Part shown: positions 1 to 7,717 of the stretch, one piece after another
Layout: the number at the start of each line of letters is the position of its first letter
How positions within the stretch are numbered: the first letter of the stretch is position 1
Source: CALMJB01 sp963977945
GTDB taxonomy: Bacteria; Actinomycetota; Actinomycetes; Nanopelagicales; Nanopelagicaceae
Reading direction: 5' to 3'
DNA length: 15,090 nt
Assembly: GCA_963977945.1 (NCBI GenBank)
Contig: CAXBQO010000016.1
Span: 1-15,090 of the forward strand
The notes under the pieces: generated by a model
What the model was told of the DNA's origin: nothing
The model's input: only the letters and a program-made list of their open reading frames with translations
Databases searched by the model: none
Position numbers and translations under genes: made by a program

Positions 1-2
1 CT

Positions 3-116
3 AAAGGTGAAATTCCCAAAAAGATTATAGATGAGGTCAAACTAAACTCTTTAAAATCTGAATACTCACTCACTACTAGCGTTGAGCGTCTTATTTCTGT
101 AGCAGGTATTAATTGA
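3..116 (+). CDS. C-terminal fragment of an unidentified protein (5' end outside window)
   Basis: An open frame enters from the left edge and gives 37 residues ending in VERLISVAGIN, then TGA at 114-116. I do not recognise the family from so short a tail, so no function is assigned. The reading is supported by its junction with the next gene: the stop codon overlaps the TTG start of lnt in the sequence TTGA, and the same 4-bp style of overlap recurs at the lnt-ppm1 junction. It is therefore probably the upstream member of a translationally coupled operon with lnt and ppm1. Confidence 0.6.
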   Translation, partial: KGEIPKKIIDEVKLNSLKSEYSLTTSVERLISVAGIN

Positions 117-1528
117 TTTCGATTCTGCTAAACGTTTTTGCGGGTTGGTTAACAAGTCTGTCTTTTGCCCCAACACTTGCGTGGCTCAGCGCTGTTGCTG
201 GTATCTATATTTGGATCAAATCCACTAAATCAGCAGCTTTAGTTCCCGCAATGGTTCGAAGTTTTGTTTTCTTTCTGACCCTTTGCTTTGCAACGATTTG
301 GTGGACCGGAATCTACGTTGGCATCTTGGCTCCAATTGCAATCTCTCTCTACCAAGCATTGTTGTTTTCAATGATTCCTTTGATTGCCAAATTACTAGGC
401 ACAAAAAATAGTTTTGCTTACGCCGCTTTAGTTGTGACGTTTGAATGGTTAATTCGTAGTTGGCCATTCGGAGGATTTGGCTGGGTTCGATTTGGTTTTA
501 CCCAATTAAATTCACCGCTATCTGCCTTCTATCCATTTGTTGGCGTTGCCGGAGTTACATTCATTCTTATATGGATTCTTTCGCAAATTAATTTGAAGAA
601 GGTAGTTGTACTTATCACTGCGCTATTCATCTGCAATGTATTGCCAACTGGAGCAAAAATTGATGAAAACTCAACGATCAAAGTGGCATTGATTCAAGGG
701 GGAGTGAGCCAACTTGGATTTGATTTCAATTCGAATCCAAAAGAGGTATTTAATCGTCATCTCGAGCAAACAAAAGCAACAATTGTTAAAGGCGAAAGTA
801 ATTTAATTATTTGGCCAGAGAATTCAGTAGATGTGGATCTAAAAAAGTATCCAGATGTCAGCCAAAAGATTACAGATTTGAGTAAAGAGTTAAATATTCC
901 GATATTAGTTGGAGAAGTTGCGAATACAGCTGATCAACAATTCTTACTTAATCAGTCTATTCTATTTTCGCCAAATCAATCGGCTGAGTACACGAAGCGA
1001 TACCTGACTCCATTTGGCGAATTTATCCCGCTGCGTAATTTAACCGGTAGATTTTCTAAGTACAGTGACAATGTAATTGATTTTAAACCTGGAAGTCGAG
1101 CCAAAGAATTCTCAGTAAATGGAAACAATTTCAATGTGAAAATATGTTATGAATTGTTAAGTGATGAACAAAATCGCGAGTCTTCTGACTTTTCAGTGGT
1201 CCAAACCAACAACGCCACATTTGGATACACCAAACAACTTGAACAACAACTCGTAATTGCAAAAATACGGGCGCTAGAGAGTGGTCGCTATTTTGCTTAC
1301 GTTTCTACTACGGGTATTACTTCTATTATCGACAATAATGGCAAGCTAGTTGAGTACTTGCCGAAATTTAGACCTGGAACCCTTAATTTTGAAATACCGA
1401 CAGCAAATGGAGAAACCATTTATCAACGACTAGGCGGCTGGTTGGAACCGCTAATATTTCTACTTATGTTAGGTGCCGTTTTGAGAGGCAAAATCAATTC
1501 CCGGTTCAGGAATGGCTTGAACAAGTGA
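113..1528 (+). CDS. lnt: Apolipoprotein N-acyltransferase
   Basis: Integral membrane enzyme that transfers an acyl chain from phospholipid to the N-terminal cysteine of diacylated lipoproteins, the last step of lipoprotein maturation. The 471-residue protein has hydrophobic segments at about 3-19, 50-94, 102-118, 137-156 and 164-178, a nitrilase-like domain at about 188-430, and a closing hydrophobic segment near 443-457. The family catalytic triad is visible: Glu236 in WPENS, Lys295 in YTKRYLTPFGEF and Cys345 in KICYE. Glu303 in PFGEF matches the conserved second glutamate. The start is TTG at 113, overlapping the upstream stop; no better start lies close by. The 3' end overlaps ppm1 by 4 bp (GTGA). 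In M. tuberculosis the equivalent domain is fused to the mannose synthase as Ppm1; here the two are separate genes. Identification is secure, though substrate range cannot be read from the sequence. Confidence 0.95.
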   Translation: MISILLNVFAGWLTSLSFAPTLAWLSAVAGIYIWIKSTKSAALVPAMVRSFVFFLTLCFATIWWTGIYVGILAPIAISLYQALLFSMIPLIAKLLGTKNSFAYAALVVTFEWLIRSWPFGGFGWVRFGFTQLNSPLSAFYPFVGVAGVTFILIWILSQINLKKVVVLITALFICNVLPTGAKIDENSTIKVALIQGGVSQLGFDFNSNPKEVFNRHLEQTKATIVKGESNLIIWPENSVDVDLKKYPDVSQKITDLSKELNIPILVGEVANTADQQFLLNQSILFSPNQSAEYTKRYLTPFGEFIPLRNLTGRFSKYSDNVIDFKPGSRAKEFSVNGNNFNVKICYELLSDEQNRESSDFSVVQTNNATFGYTKQLEQQLVIAKIRALESGRYFAYVSTTGITSIIDNNGKLVEYLPKFRPGTLNFEIPTANGETIYQRLGGWLEPLIFLLMLGAVLRGKINSRFRNGLNK

Positions 1529-2247
1529 CTTACAAAGTTTTGATTGTTGTACCCACTTACAATGAATCTGAAAGCATTCAAGCATTATTAAGACGTATTG
1601 GTGCGGTTAGAAATAATTTATCAGCGCAGTATGAAATTGATGTTTTAGTTGTTGATGATAATTCTCCAGATAAAACCGCTGAGATTGTTAAAAATGAGAA
1701 TCTGCCATGGGTAAAGGTTTTAAGTAAAGATAAGAAATCAGGATTAGGGCCGGCATATATTTCCGGATTCAAGTGGGGATTAGAACGCAATTATGAGAAA
1801 TTTATGGAGATTGATGCCGATTTGAGCCATCAACCAGAGCAGATTCCCGACCTTTTAGCTGCATCTTCGGAAAATGATTTAGTAATTGGTACCCGCTGGA
1901 TTGCCGGTGGAAAAGTTCAAAATTGGCCCTGGCAGCGGCAATTGATATCCAAAGCAGGTACGAAATACGCCGCAATAATGTTGCGAATGAAGTTTGCCGA
2001 TTTAACATCTGGATTTAGAGTGTTAGATGCAAAATTTCTAAGAGCTCTAGATTTTTCGCAAATCACAACCAAGGGTTATGGATTTCAAATTGAAATGGCG
2101 CTACTTGCACATCGAAAAGGGTTTGCGATCGGACAAGTTCCAATTACATTTATAGAGCGGGAACAGGGAAGATCGAAGATGACCTTAGATATCGTCTTTG
2201 AAGCCTGGAAAATGGTGACGATTTGGGGTTTAACTAATCGCCGATAA
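1525..2247 (+). CDS. ppm1: Polyprenol monophosphomannose synthase (GT2 family)
   Basis: Family 2 glycosyltransferase of the dolichol-phosphate mannose synthase type. It transfers mannose from GDP-mannose to polyprenyl phosphate at the inner face of the membrane, making the donor for extracytoplasmic mannosylation of lipoglycans and proteins. The 240-residue protein is a single catalytic domain without a membrane anchor. Visible signatures are VVPTYNE at 8-14, VDDNSPD at 43-49, the metal-binding DAD at 97-99 within DADLSHQPE, and EREQGRSKM at 211-219. It starts at GTG 1525, overlapping the lnt stop, and ends in a tandem TAATGA stop. In mycobacteria the synthase works with the Lnt-like domain, either fused or as an interacting partner, so coupling to lnt fits a membrane recruitment role (inference). 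A different polyprenyl-phosphate hexose product cannot be excluded from sequence alone. Confidence 0.9.
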   Translation: MTYKVLIVVPTYNESESIQALLRRIGAVRNNLSAQYEIDVLVVDDNSPDKTAEIVKNENLPWVKVLSKDKKSGLGPAYISGFKWGLERNYEKFMEIDADLSHQPEQIPDLLAASSENDLVIGTRWIAGGKVQNWPWQRQLISKAGTKYAAIMLRMKFADLTSGFRVLDAKFLRALDFSQITTKGYGFQIEMALLAHRKGFAIGQVPITFIEREQGRSKMTLDIVFEAWKMVTIWGLTNRR

Positions 2248-2282
2248 TGAACATTATGTAAAGTAGAACTAGTTAACGTTCT
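2248..2282. other. Convergent junction between ppm1 and gcvP
   Basis: Only 25 bp separate the ppm1 stop from the gcvP stop on the opposite strand. A short inverted repeat, AGAAC at 2265-2269 and GTTCT at 2278-2282 with an 8-base loop, spans the gcvP stop codon. It has a 5-bp stem and no T-tract on either side, so it is not a convincing intrinsic terminator. No strong terminator for either transcript is visible here. Confidence 0.35.
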
Positions 2283-5194
2283 GCCTTTGCATACTCTTCA
2301 ATCGGAACACAAGCACAAACTAAATTCCTATCCCCGTGCGCTCCATCGATACGACTTACAGTCGGCCAATATTTTCCAACACGTCCCATTCCAATTTGTC
2401 GGCCATTTGGAAATGCGGCAACTTCACGCGAATATTTTCGATCCCATTTTTCTGCCAATAAATCATTAGCGGTATGCGGCGCGAATCTGAGTGCAGACTC
2501 TTCCACCGTTAATTTCCCGTTTTCAATATCGCGGATTTCCTCGCGAATCGAATGCATCGCCTCAAGAAAGCGATCTAACTCTCTGATGTCTTCACTTTCA
2601 GTGGGTTCAATCATCATCGTGCCAGCGACTGGAAAGGAAACTGTGGGGGCGTGGAAACCGTGGTCCATAAGTCTTTTTGCTACATCATCCACAGTAACCC
2701 CGGTTTGCTTTGTAATCTCTCGCAAATCAATGATGCACTCATGTGCGATAAATCCAGATTCGCCCCGATAAAGAATTGGAAAATCTGGTTCTAATTTTTT
2801 GGCCAAATAATTTGCAGAAAGTATCGCTACCGATGTGGCTTTCTTTAGCCCTTGCGCACCCATCATTCGGATATACATCCAAGAGATTGGCAAAATCGAA
2901 GCCGAACCAAAGTTAGCTGCTGATACCGGACCAACTTTTGACTCCCCTGGTTGTCCTGATTGTCTTGATTGCGCGAGTGGATTTCCAGGCAAAAAGTCAG
3001 CTAAATGTTTTCTCACAATAACTGGACCAACTCCTGGCCCACCGCCACCATGCGGAATACAAAAAGTTTTATGTAAATTCAAATGTGAAACATCTGCACC
3101 AAATTTTCCAGGTTTTGAGAGGCCTACCAATGCGTTCAAATTGGCACCATCTACATAAACTTGACCGCCGGCATCATGAATTAATCCGCAAATTTCTGAG
3201 ATTGCAGATTCAAATACCCCATGTGTTGATGGGTATGTAACCATTAGTGCTGCAATTTGATCTTGATATTGTGCAATCTTTTCCTTTATGTCTGCTATAG
3301 AAACGTTTCCATATTCATCACACTTAATAACCACAACTTGCATTCCCGCCATCACCGCAGACGCGGCGTTGGTTCCGTGAGCGCTTTCTGGAATCAAGCA
3401 AATTTTTCGATTTTTTCCATTCTTAGAATCTAAATATTTTCTAATAGCAAGCAAACCAGCAAACTCTCCTTGCGAACCCGCATTTGGTTGCAATGAAACC
3501 GCGTCATACCCGGTTACTTCTGTTAGCCAAGAAGATAGTTGCGAAATCAATTTATTAAAACCAGCAACTTGATCAACTGGTGCATAGGGGTGCAACTGTG
3601 AAAACTCTGGCCAAGTAACCGGAATCATTTCTGCGGTGGCATTTAATTTCATAGTGCAAGATCCAAGTGGAATCATTGTTCGATCAAGTGCTAAATCTCG
3701 ATCAGCGAGATTGCGCATATAACGCAACATCGCAGTTTCAGAGTGATAGGTGTTAAAGATTGGATGAGATAAATACTCACTCTTTCTTTCAAGTGAAGTA
3801 TTCAAATTTAAACTCTTAGACTCTGCTCCCCCATCATTCTTAACCTCAAAGATTTCATATAATTTTATTAATTCTGCATCATCGCTTACTTCATCAAACG
3901 AGATTCCAATATGTTCGAGATTTTGATTATCGCGTCTAAAATTAAAGTTTAAAGAGTTAGCCCGAGCAAGAAAATAACCAGCATCTTTTCCCTTTGGAAA
4001 ATTTGTAATGGTTAGAGTGTCAAAAAAATGTTTAGTTTTAAAGGAGAAACCAGCCTCTTTTAGTGTTGTATAAAAGGTATTTGCTATCTGGTTAATCGTG
4101 CTTGCAATCGCTTTTAATCCAGCTGGTCCATGATAAATCGCGTATAAGCCATTAATTACAGCTAGCAATACTTGCGCTGTACAAATATTTGAAGTGGCTT
4201 TATCTCTTCTTATGTGTTGCTCTCTAGTTTGCAACGCCAATCGATATGCCGGTTCACCTTTTGCATCAATACTTTGACCAACTAAACGACCTGGCAATGA
4301 ACGTTCTAGCCCTAATCTCACTGAAAGAAATCCAGCGTGCGGACCTCCAAAACCCATCGGAGTTCCAAAACGTTGTGCGCTACCCACAGCAATATCTCCA
4401 CCTATTTCAGAAACAGATTTATGAAGCGTTAAGAAAAGTGGATCGGTATCTAAAATTACCAACGCAGATTTTGAATGCAGCCAAGTAATACATTCAGTTA
4501 AGTCATTTACCGAGCCGTCACTTGCCGGATAAGCCAGGATTGCACCAAATATTTCATTATCAATTTTTTGATAGTCAGGGCCTGAAAATTCAACCTGTTT
4601 TACTGTGATGTTAAGCGGTTCAGCTCTAGTTTCAATTACCGCTTTTACTTGAGGGTGCAAATTTTTATCAATTAAAAATATTGCCGAATCAGATGCCTTG
4701 CTTGCGCGGTGAGCTAATGTCATCGCTTCTGCTGCTGCAGTGGCTTCATCTAACATAGATGCGTTTGCGATTGGTAACCCTGTCAAATCTGAAATTAAGG
4801 TTTGAAATGCAAACAAAACCTCAAGTCGACCTTGACTGATTTCAGGTTGGTAAGGTGTGTAAGCGGTATACCAAGCGGGATTTTCTAAAACATTTCGCAA
4901 AATTACATTTGGTAACTTAGTGGCGTAGTAGCCGGTACCAATCATCGAGCGTTTGACTTGATTTGATTTGGCTATCTCTTTGATTTCTGCCAATGCTTGA
5001 GTTTCCGAAACAGGTTGTGGCAAATCTAAATCTTGATTCCAAAAAATATTTGCTGGAACTACTTTTTCTACAAATTTTTCTAACGAATCAAAACCAAGTT
5101 CCAAAAGCATAGTTTTAATTTGATATTCATTTGGGCCAATATGCCGATCTGCAAAATTACTGCGCACAGCATCAATTGATTCTCTGTCAGACAT
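2273..5194 (-). CDS. gcvP: Glycine dehydrogenase (decarboxylating), P-protein of the glycine cleavage system
   Basis: PLP enzyme that decarboxylates glycine and passes the aminomethyl group to the lipoyl arm of GcvH. The 973-residue length is that of the single-chain (fused GcvPA/GcvPB) type. The N-terminal half opens with DRHIGPNE at 16-23 and contains TPYQPEISQGRLE at 113-125. The C-terminal half carries SHLNLHKTF with the expected PLP lysine at Lys709, followed by the glycine-rich HGGGGPG at 715-721. I see no frameshift or missing core motif. The ATG start at 5194 gives the family's usual N-terminus, and a G-rich stretch (GGGGGAG) about 13 bases upstream may act as a ribosome binding site. 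The gene lies last in a same-strand series that begins with gcvH, 57 bp after a MerR-type regulator. The T-protein gene is not in the window, so the complete system needs genes elsewhere. Confidence 0.97.
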   Translation of the reverse strand: MSDRESIDAVRSNFADRHIGPNEYQIKTMLLELGFDSLEKFVEKVVPANIFWNQDLDLPQPVSETQALAEIKEIAKSNQVKRSMIGTGYYATKLPNVILRNVLENPAWYTAYTPYQPEISQGRLEVLFAFQTLISDLTGLPIANASMLDEATAAAEAMTLAHRASKASDSAIFLIDKNLHPQVKAVIETRAEPLNITVKQVEFSGPDYQKIDNEIFGAILAYPASDGSVNDLTECITWLHSKSALVILDTDPLFLTLHKSVSEIGGDIAVGSAQRFGTPMGFGGPHAGFLSVRLGLERSLPGRLVGQSIDAKGEPAYRLALQTREQHIRRDKATSNICTAQVLLAVINGLYAIYHGPAGLKAIASTINQIANTFYTTLKEAGFSFKTKHFFDTLTITNFPKGKDAGYFLARANSLNFNFRRDNQNLEHIGISFDEVSDDAELIKLYEIFEVKNDGGAESKSLNLNTSLERKSEYLSHPIFNTYHSETAMLRYMRNLADRDLALDRTMIPLGSCTMKLNATAEMIPVTWPEFSQLHPYAPVDQVAGFNKLISQLSSWLTEVTGYDAVSLQPNAGSQGEFAGLLAIRKYLDSKNGKNRKICLIPESAHGTNAASAVMAGMQVVVIKCDEYGNVSIADIKEKIAQYQDQIAALMVTYPSTHGVFESAISEICGLIHDAGGQVYVDGANLNALVGLSKPGKFGADVSHLNLHKTFCIPHGGGGPGVGPVIVRKHLADFLPGNPLAQSRQSGQPGESKVGPVSAANFGSASILPISWMYIRMMGAQGLKKATSVAILSANYLAKKLEPDFPILYRGESGFIAHECIIDLREITKQTGVTVDDVAKRLMDHGFHAPTVSFPVAGTMMIEPTESEDIRELDRFLEAMHSIREEIRDIENGKLTVEESALRFAPHTANDLLAEKWDRKYSREVAAFPNGRQIGMGRVGKYWPTVSRIDGAHGDRNLVCACVPIEEYAKAER

Positions 5195-5251
5195 TTCTTG
5201 CTAACACTCCCCCAAAATGAATTTATGTAACTGGGGAATAAGAATAAAGCC
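5195..5251 (-). promoter_or_regulatory. gcvP upstream region with a TTCCCCA motif
   Basis: This 57-bp gap between the second merR gene and gcvP holds one ATTCCCCAG on the - strand (5231-5239). The same ATTCCCCA/TTCCCCAT core occurs twice at the merR start. A TAAATT hexamer at 5220-5225 (- strand) could be a -10 element. CCCCA and TGGGG also form a 5-bp inverted repeat around an 18-base loop, too weak to call a terminator. No glycine riboswitch-like structure fits in so short a gap. Promoter and operator roles are inferred from position and repetition only. Confidence 0.35.
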
Positions 5252-5776
5252 TTAGGCGCCTTTTCGCTTTCTACGTTCTGCCAATTCATCATTAGTTTGT
5301 TCACCGGCAATTGCTGCGCCAGTCTCTGGATCTTCTCCTTGTAAGTGAGAAAGTGAGCCAGCCAACTCGCTCCAAACTTTGCCAATTGCGATTCCAAACA
5401 CACCTTGCCCACCTTGTAATAAGTCAACGATTTCATCCGGACTAGTGCATTCGTAAATCGAAACTCCATCACTCATCAGAGTCATCTTTTCTAATTCAAC
5501 TTGTCCGCGATTTCTCAAATGTTCAACCGCAGCTCGAATATTTTGTAATGAAACTCCGGTATCAAGTAGCCGCTTTACAATCTTTAAAACCAAGATGTCA
5601 TTAAAACTATAAAGCCGTTGCGACCCAGATCCGGTTGCAGATTGCACACTTGGAACAACTAATTCGGTTCTGGCCCAATAATCTAATTGACGATAAGAAA
5701 TTGCAGCTGCCACACATGCAGTAGCGCCGCGATAACCAATTTGTTTTGTAGCCGGTTGCGAAACTTTTGACTTCAT
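5252..5776 (-). CDS. MerR-family transcriptional regulator (Rv1830-like)
   Basis: Probable DNA-binding regulator of 174 residues. The MerR winged-helix region is recognisable at about 25-90: YRQLDYWART at 28-37, GSGSQRLYSF at 49-58, and DILVLKIVKRLLDTG followed by a helix ending HLRNRG. These match what I recall of the M. tuberculosis Rv1830 family closely. Residues 91-140 include a second conserved block with YECTSPDEIVDLLQGGQGVF, and the C-terminus is charged (ERRKRKGA). Position supports the assignment: it follows the DUF151 gene and precedes gcvP, as in mycobacteria. The start at ATG 5776 is preceded by a probable -10 hexamer flanked by direct repeats, one of which runs into the start codon, suggesting autoregulation (inference). 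The ligand and targets cannot be told from sequence. Confidence 0.88.
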   Translation of the reverse strand: MKSKVSQPATKQIGYRGATACVAAAISYRQLDYWARTELVVPSVQSATGSGSQRLYSFNDILVLKIVKRLLDTGVSLQNIRAAVEHLRNRGQVELEKMTLMSDGVSIYECTSPDEIVDLLQGGQGVFGIAIGKVWSELAGSLSHLQGEDPETGAAIAGEQTNDELAERRKRKGA

Positions 5777-5800
5777 GGGGAACTCAATTCTATGGGGAAT
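5774..5800 (-). promoter_or_regulatory. Probable promoter/operator of the second merR gene: direct repeats of TTCCCCAT
   Basis: On the - strand TTCCCCAT occurs at 5792-5799 and again at 5775-5782, 17 bp apart. The second copy overlaps the ATG of the merR gene. A TAGAAT hexamer (5787-5792) fitting the actinobacterial -10 consensus TANNNT lies between and partly within the repeats, 10 bases before the start codon. A protein bound to these repeats would block the promoter. A third copy of the core lies upstream of gcvP at 5231-5239. The repeats are read directly; their function is inference. Confidence 0.4.
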
Positions 5801-5888
5801 GTCTAATTTTAATTCAGGTGGTTACGGATATAACTGACCGACACGTAAAACCCGGTCTGAATGGCGCCGAATTTGAACGGACTTAAAG
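5777..5888 (-). other. 112-bp gap between the DUF151 gene and the second merR gene
   Basis: Apart from the promoter-proximal TTCCCCAT repeats, this gap has no open frame of note. There is no obvious stem followed by a T-run, so I cannot point to a terminator for the upstream genes. TTATAT at about 5826-5831 (- strand) could be a further -10 element but has no clear -35 partner. Confidence 0.3.
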
Positions 5889-6416
5889 TTACCCAGCGAA
5901 ATCTTCAGGTTTGATCTGATCTAAAAACTCTTTGAACTTCTCAACCTCATCCTCGGCCTGATCTGGAATCTCTATGCCAGCTTGTGCCAGTAAATCTTGA
6001 TTGGCAAGAATTGGGGTGCCAGATCGTAAAGCGATTGCAATTGCATCACTTGGTCTGGCTGAAACTTGTGAACCATTTTCAAAATTTAATTGAGCATAGA
6101 AAACACCATCTTTAATCTCGGTTATGTACACGGTATTTAACGCTGCCCCAAGTTCATCTATAACATTTTTAAATAAATCATGTGTTAAAGGTCTAGGTGG
6201 AATCACTTGTTGTTGTGCAAATGCAATGGCAGTTGCTTCTACCGCACCAACCCAAATAGGTAGGTATCGAACTCCGCTTTGTTCTTTAAGTAAAACAATT
6301 GGTTGATTTGATGGCAGTTCGACTCGAACTCCGATTACATCAACACTGCGATATTTAGATGCAGACTCGTCTCTATTATTCTTATTCATATTATCGTTTG
6401 AATTTTCTTTACTCAT
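5889..6416 (-). CDS. Bifunctional nuclease-domain (DUF151) protein
   Basis: Small conserved protein with a single DUF151/BFN domain, equivalent in position to Rv1829. Plant members of the family show DNase and RNase activity; the bacterial role is not established. From the chosen start it is 175 residues. After about 22 Asn/Ser/Lys-rich residues the conserved domain begins (VDVIGVRVELPSNQPIVLL), with RYLPIWVG at 50-57, RPLTHDL at 75-81 and RPSDAIAIA at 121-129; the C-terminus is acidic. The longest frame begins at TTG 6431, but ATG 6416 is preferred because the extra residues (MFFTI) come from a T-rich stretch. A third option is the ATG nine codons further in. No clear ribosome binding site precedes any of these, so the start is uncertain. 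It follows ftsR by 22 bp and is probably co-transcribed with it. Confidence 0.85.
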   Translation of the reverse strand: MSKENSNDNMNKNNRDESASKYRSVDVIGVRVELPSNQPIVLLKEQSGVRYLPIWVGAVEATAIAFAQQQVIPPRPLTHDLFKNVIDELGAALNTVYITEIKDGVFYAQLNFENGSQVSARPSDAIAIALRSGTPILANQDLLAQAGIEIPDQAEDEVEKFKEFLDQIKPEDFAG

Positions 6417-6438
6417 AATAGTAAAAAACAATAAAAAA

Positions 6439-7152
6439 TTATCGGGAACGATGTAAGCCGGCTCTAACTAAAGCGGCATGTAATTTAATTGATAACGAAG
6501 ATAATTCTCGCTCGGTTTCTTGCGCACGCGCTTTCGCGTCGCTGGATTTTTGCCGTGCAAGTGGAATCGTAATTTGTTCAACTAAGCCAACTTCTCGATC
6601 GGCTGCGGTCTTAAAAGATTTTAAGTGGCGTGCTTCGATACCAAAATTGGTAAATTCAAGTATTGCCTTAGCAACTTCAAGAGCGTCACCGTCAAAATAA
6701 CGTCCTTTCATTTGAATAAATCCAAATGATTCTAATTCTGAAACTTGATCTTCGGTCAGTCCTGAGGCTGAAACAAATTCGGATCTAGATAACTTAATCT
6801 CGTCAGAGGGAGCGAAAAGTGGCGCAATAGCATCGGCAGAAGCGTTAACTAATCTTGGAACCACATTTCCATTTACACTTTTAGCTGGATCTAATCCCCT
6901 ATCTAACGCATCAAGATTATCTTTAATAACTTTGAGCGGTAAGTACTGATCGCGTTGCGCCATTAATACATAGCGCAGCCGCTCTAGATCAGCGGTGGTG
7001 AATTTTCGGTAGCCAGAGGGAGTGCGTTGTGGCTCAATCAAACCTTCGGATTCAAGAAAACGAATTTTAGAAATAGTTATATCGGAAAATTCAGGGCGCA
7101 ATCTAGAGAGAACTTCACCAATACTTAAGTAGGCACGGACTGGGACGCTCAT
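6439..7152 (-). CDS. ftsR: MerR-family regulator FtsR
   Basis: DNA-binding regulator of 237 residues, matching the Rv1828/FtsR family, whose Corynebacterium glutamicum member regulates ftsZ expression. The MerR winged helix spans about 8-75: YLSIGEVLSRL, then SKIRFLESEGLIEPQRTPSGYRKF around 28-51 and DLERLRYVL at 55-63. A second winged-helix-like region follows at about 120-170 (SASGLTEDQVSELESFGFI), and the C-terminus (190-230) is a probable coiled coil rich in Lys, Arg and Glu. It starts at ATG 7152, 34 bp after garA. The order garA-ftsR-DUF151-merR is the same as in mycobacteria, which supports the family assignment. That it controls cell division here is by analogy only; no division gene lies in the window. 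Confidence 0.88.
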   Translation of the reverse strand: MSVPVRAYLSIGEVLSRLRPEFSDITISKIRFLESEGLIEPQRTPSGYRKFTTADLERLRYVLMAQRDQYLPLKVIKDNLDALDRGLDPAKSVNGNVVPRLVNASADAIAPLFAPSDEIKLSRSEFVSASGLTEDQVSELESFGFIQMKGRYFDGDALEVAKAILEFTNFGIEARHLKSFKTAADREVGLVEQITIPLARQKSSDAKARAQETERELSSLSIKLHAALVRAGLHRSR

Positions 7153-7186
7153 TATTTGATCTTCACCCTTCTAATTACATTCTTAT

Positions 7187-7663
7187 TCATAGATTGCAAA
7201 AGATATTCATATGGAATTTTCCGATTTGAATCTCATCTCCTGCGGTCAAAGTGCTTTGCGCCGTGATTTTTGAATTCACATAAGTGCCATTTAGGCTACC
7301 TAGGTCTTTGATTGTTAATTCACTGCCAACTTTTATTAATGCGTGGGAACGAGAAACAGTGATGTCATCTAGAACCACATCGTTTTTCATTTCCCGGCCA
7401 ATGTAAATTTCACTTTTATCCAGCAAAAACCTTGACCCAAGACCTGGGCCTTTTGAAATTACTAAAAGTGCCTGATTTTTGGTTAATTTCTTGATCACAT
7501 CTTGGGTTTCTTTAGGCAATTTTGAAATCTGTTCGGCATATTGTTCTTCAAATTTTTTAGTACCTGCATTCGAATTGGAATTCACGTTTGGTACCGCACG
7601 AAGCTGATTGAGATGAATAGTTGCGGTTAGATCAACTGGTGCTTTTTTAGAACTCTCCGACAC
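7187..7663 (-). CDS. garA: FHA-domain protein of the GarA/OdhI type
   Basis: Phosphothreonine-binding regulator. In mycobacteria and corynebacteria GarA/OdhI inhibits 2-oxoglutarate dehydrogenase and modulates glutamate metabolism until Ser/Thr kinases phosphorylate its N-terminus. This copy has 158 residues. The FHA domain occupies about 65-155: GPGLGSRFLLD at 72-82, IGRE with Arg90, TVSRSHA with Ser104 and His107, and GSLNGTYVN with Asn125, then GDEIQIGKF. The N-terminal 60 residues are polar and probably disordered. The canonical ETTS phosphorylation motif is absent; the nearest candidate is LTATIHL around Thr13-Thr15. The start is GTG 7663, preceded by AGGAG at a 5-base spacing, a good ribosome binding site. 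It sits between gcvH and ftsR as in mycobacteria. The fold is certain; the regulatory mechanism is less so. Confidence 0.9.
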   Translation of the reverse strand: MSESSKKAPVDLTATIHLNQLRAVPNVNSNSNAGTKKFEEQYAEQISKLPKETQDVIKKLTKNQALLVISKGPGLGSRFLLDKSEIYIGREMKNDVVLDDITVSRSHALIKVGSELTIKDLGSLNGTYVNSKITAQSTLTAGDEIQIGKFHMNIFCNL

Positions 7664-7717
7664 TAAAACTCCTAAGGTTCAACTTGAGGCTGACAGTAGT
7701 AGGGTCAATATGTCAGG
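7664..7717 (-). promoter_or_regulatory. gcvH-garA spacer with a strong ribosome binding site
   Basis: The 54-bp spacer ends with TAGGAGTTTTA before the GTG start of garA (AGGAG at about 7669-7673, - strand). It is the clearest Shine-Dalgarno sequence in the window and decides the garA start. No terminator is seen, so garA may be read through from gcvH. Confidence 0.5.

Noticed and set aside
2265..2282. AGAAC/GTTCT hairpin at the ppm1-gcvP convergent junction as a bidirectional terminator
   Set aside because: The stem is only 5 bp and has no T-tract on either side.
2835..3158. 107-codon + strand open frame opposite gcvP, rich in Pro and Cys
   Set aside because: It is antisense to the most conserved part of gcvP, including the PLP-lysine region. 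Its composition reflects the complement of conserved glycine codons.
5195..5251. Glycine riboswitch before gcvP
   Set aside because: The gap is 57 bp, too short for the aptamer and expression platform, and no matching conserved core is seen. No space exists before gcvH either, since it overlaps the upstream gene.
5080..5472. 130-codon - strand open frame spanning the gcvP start and the merR gene
   Set aside because: It lies out of frame across two well-supported genes and their gap, and the translated product has no recognisable family features. It is a frame shadow.
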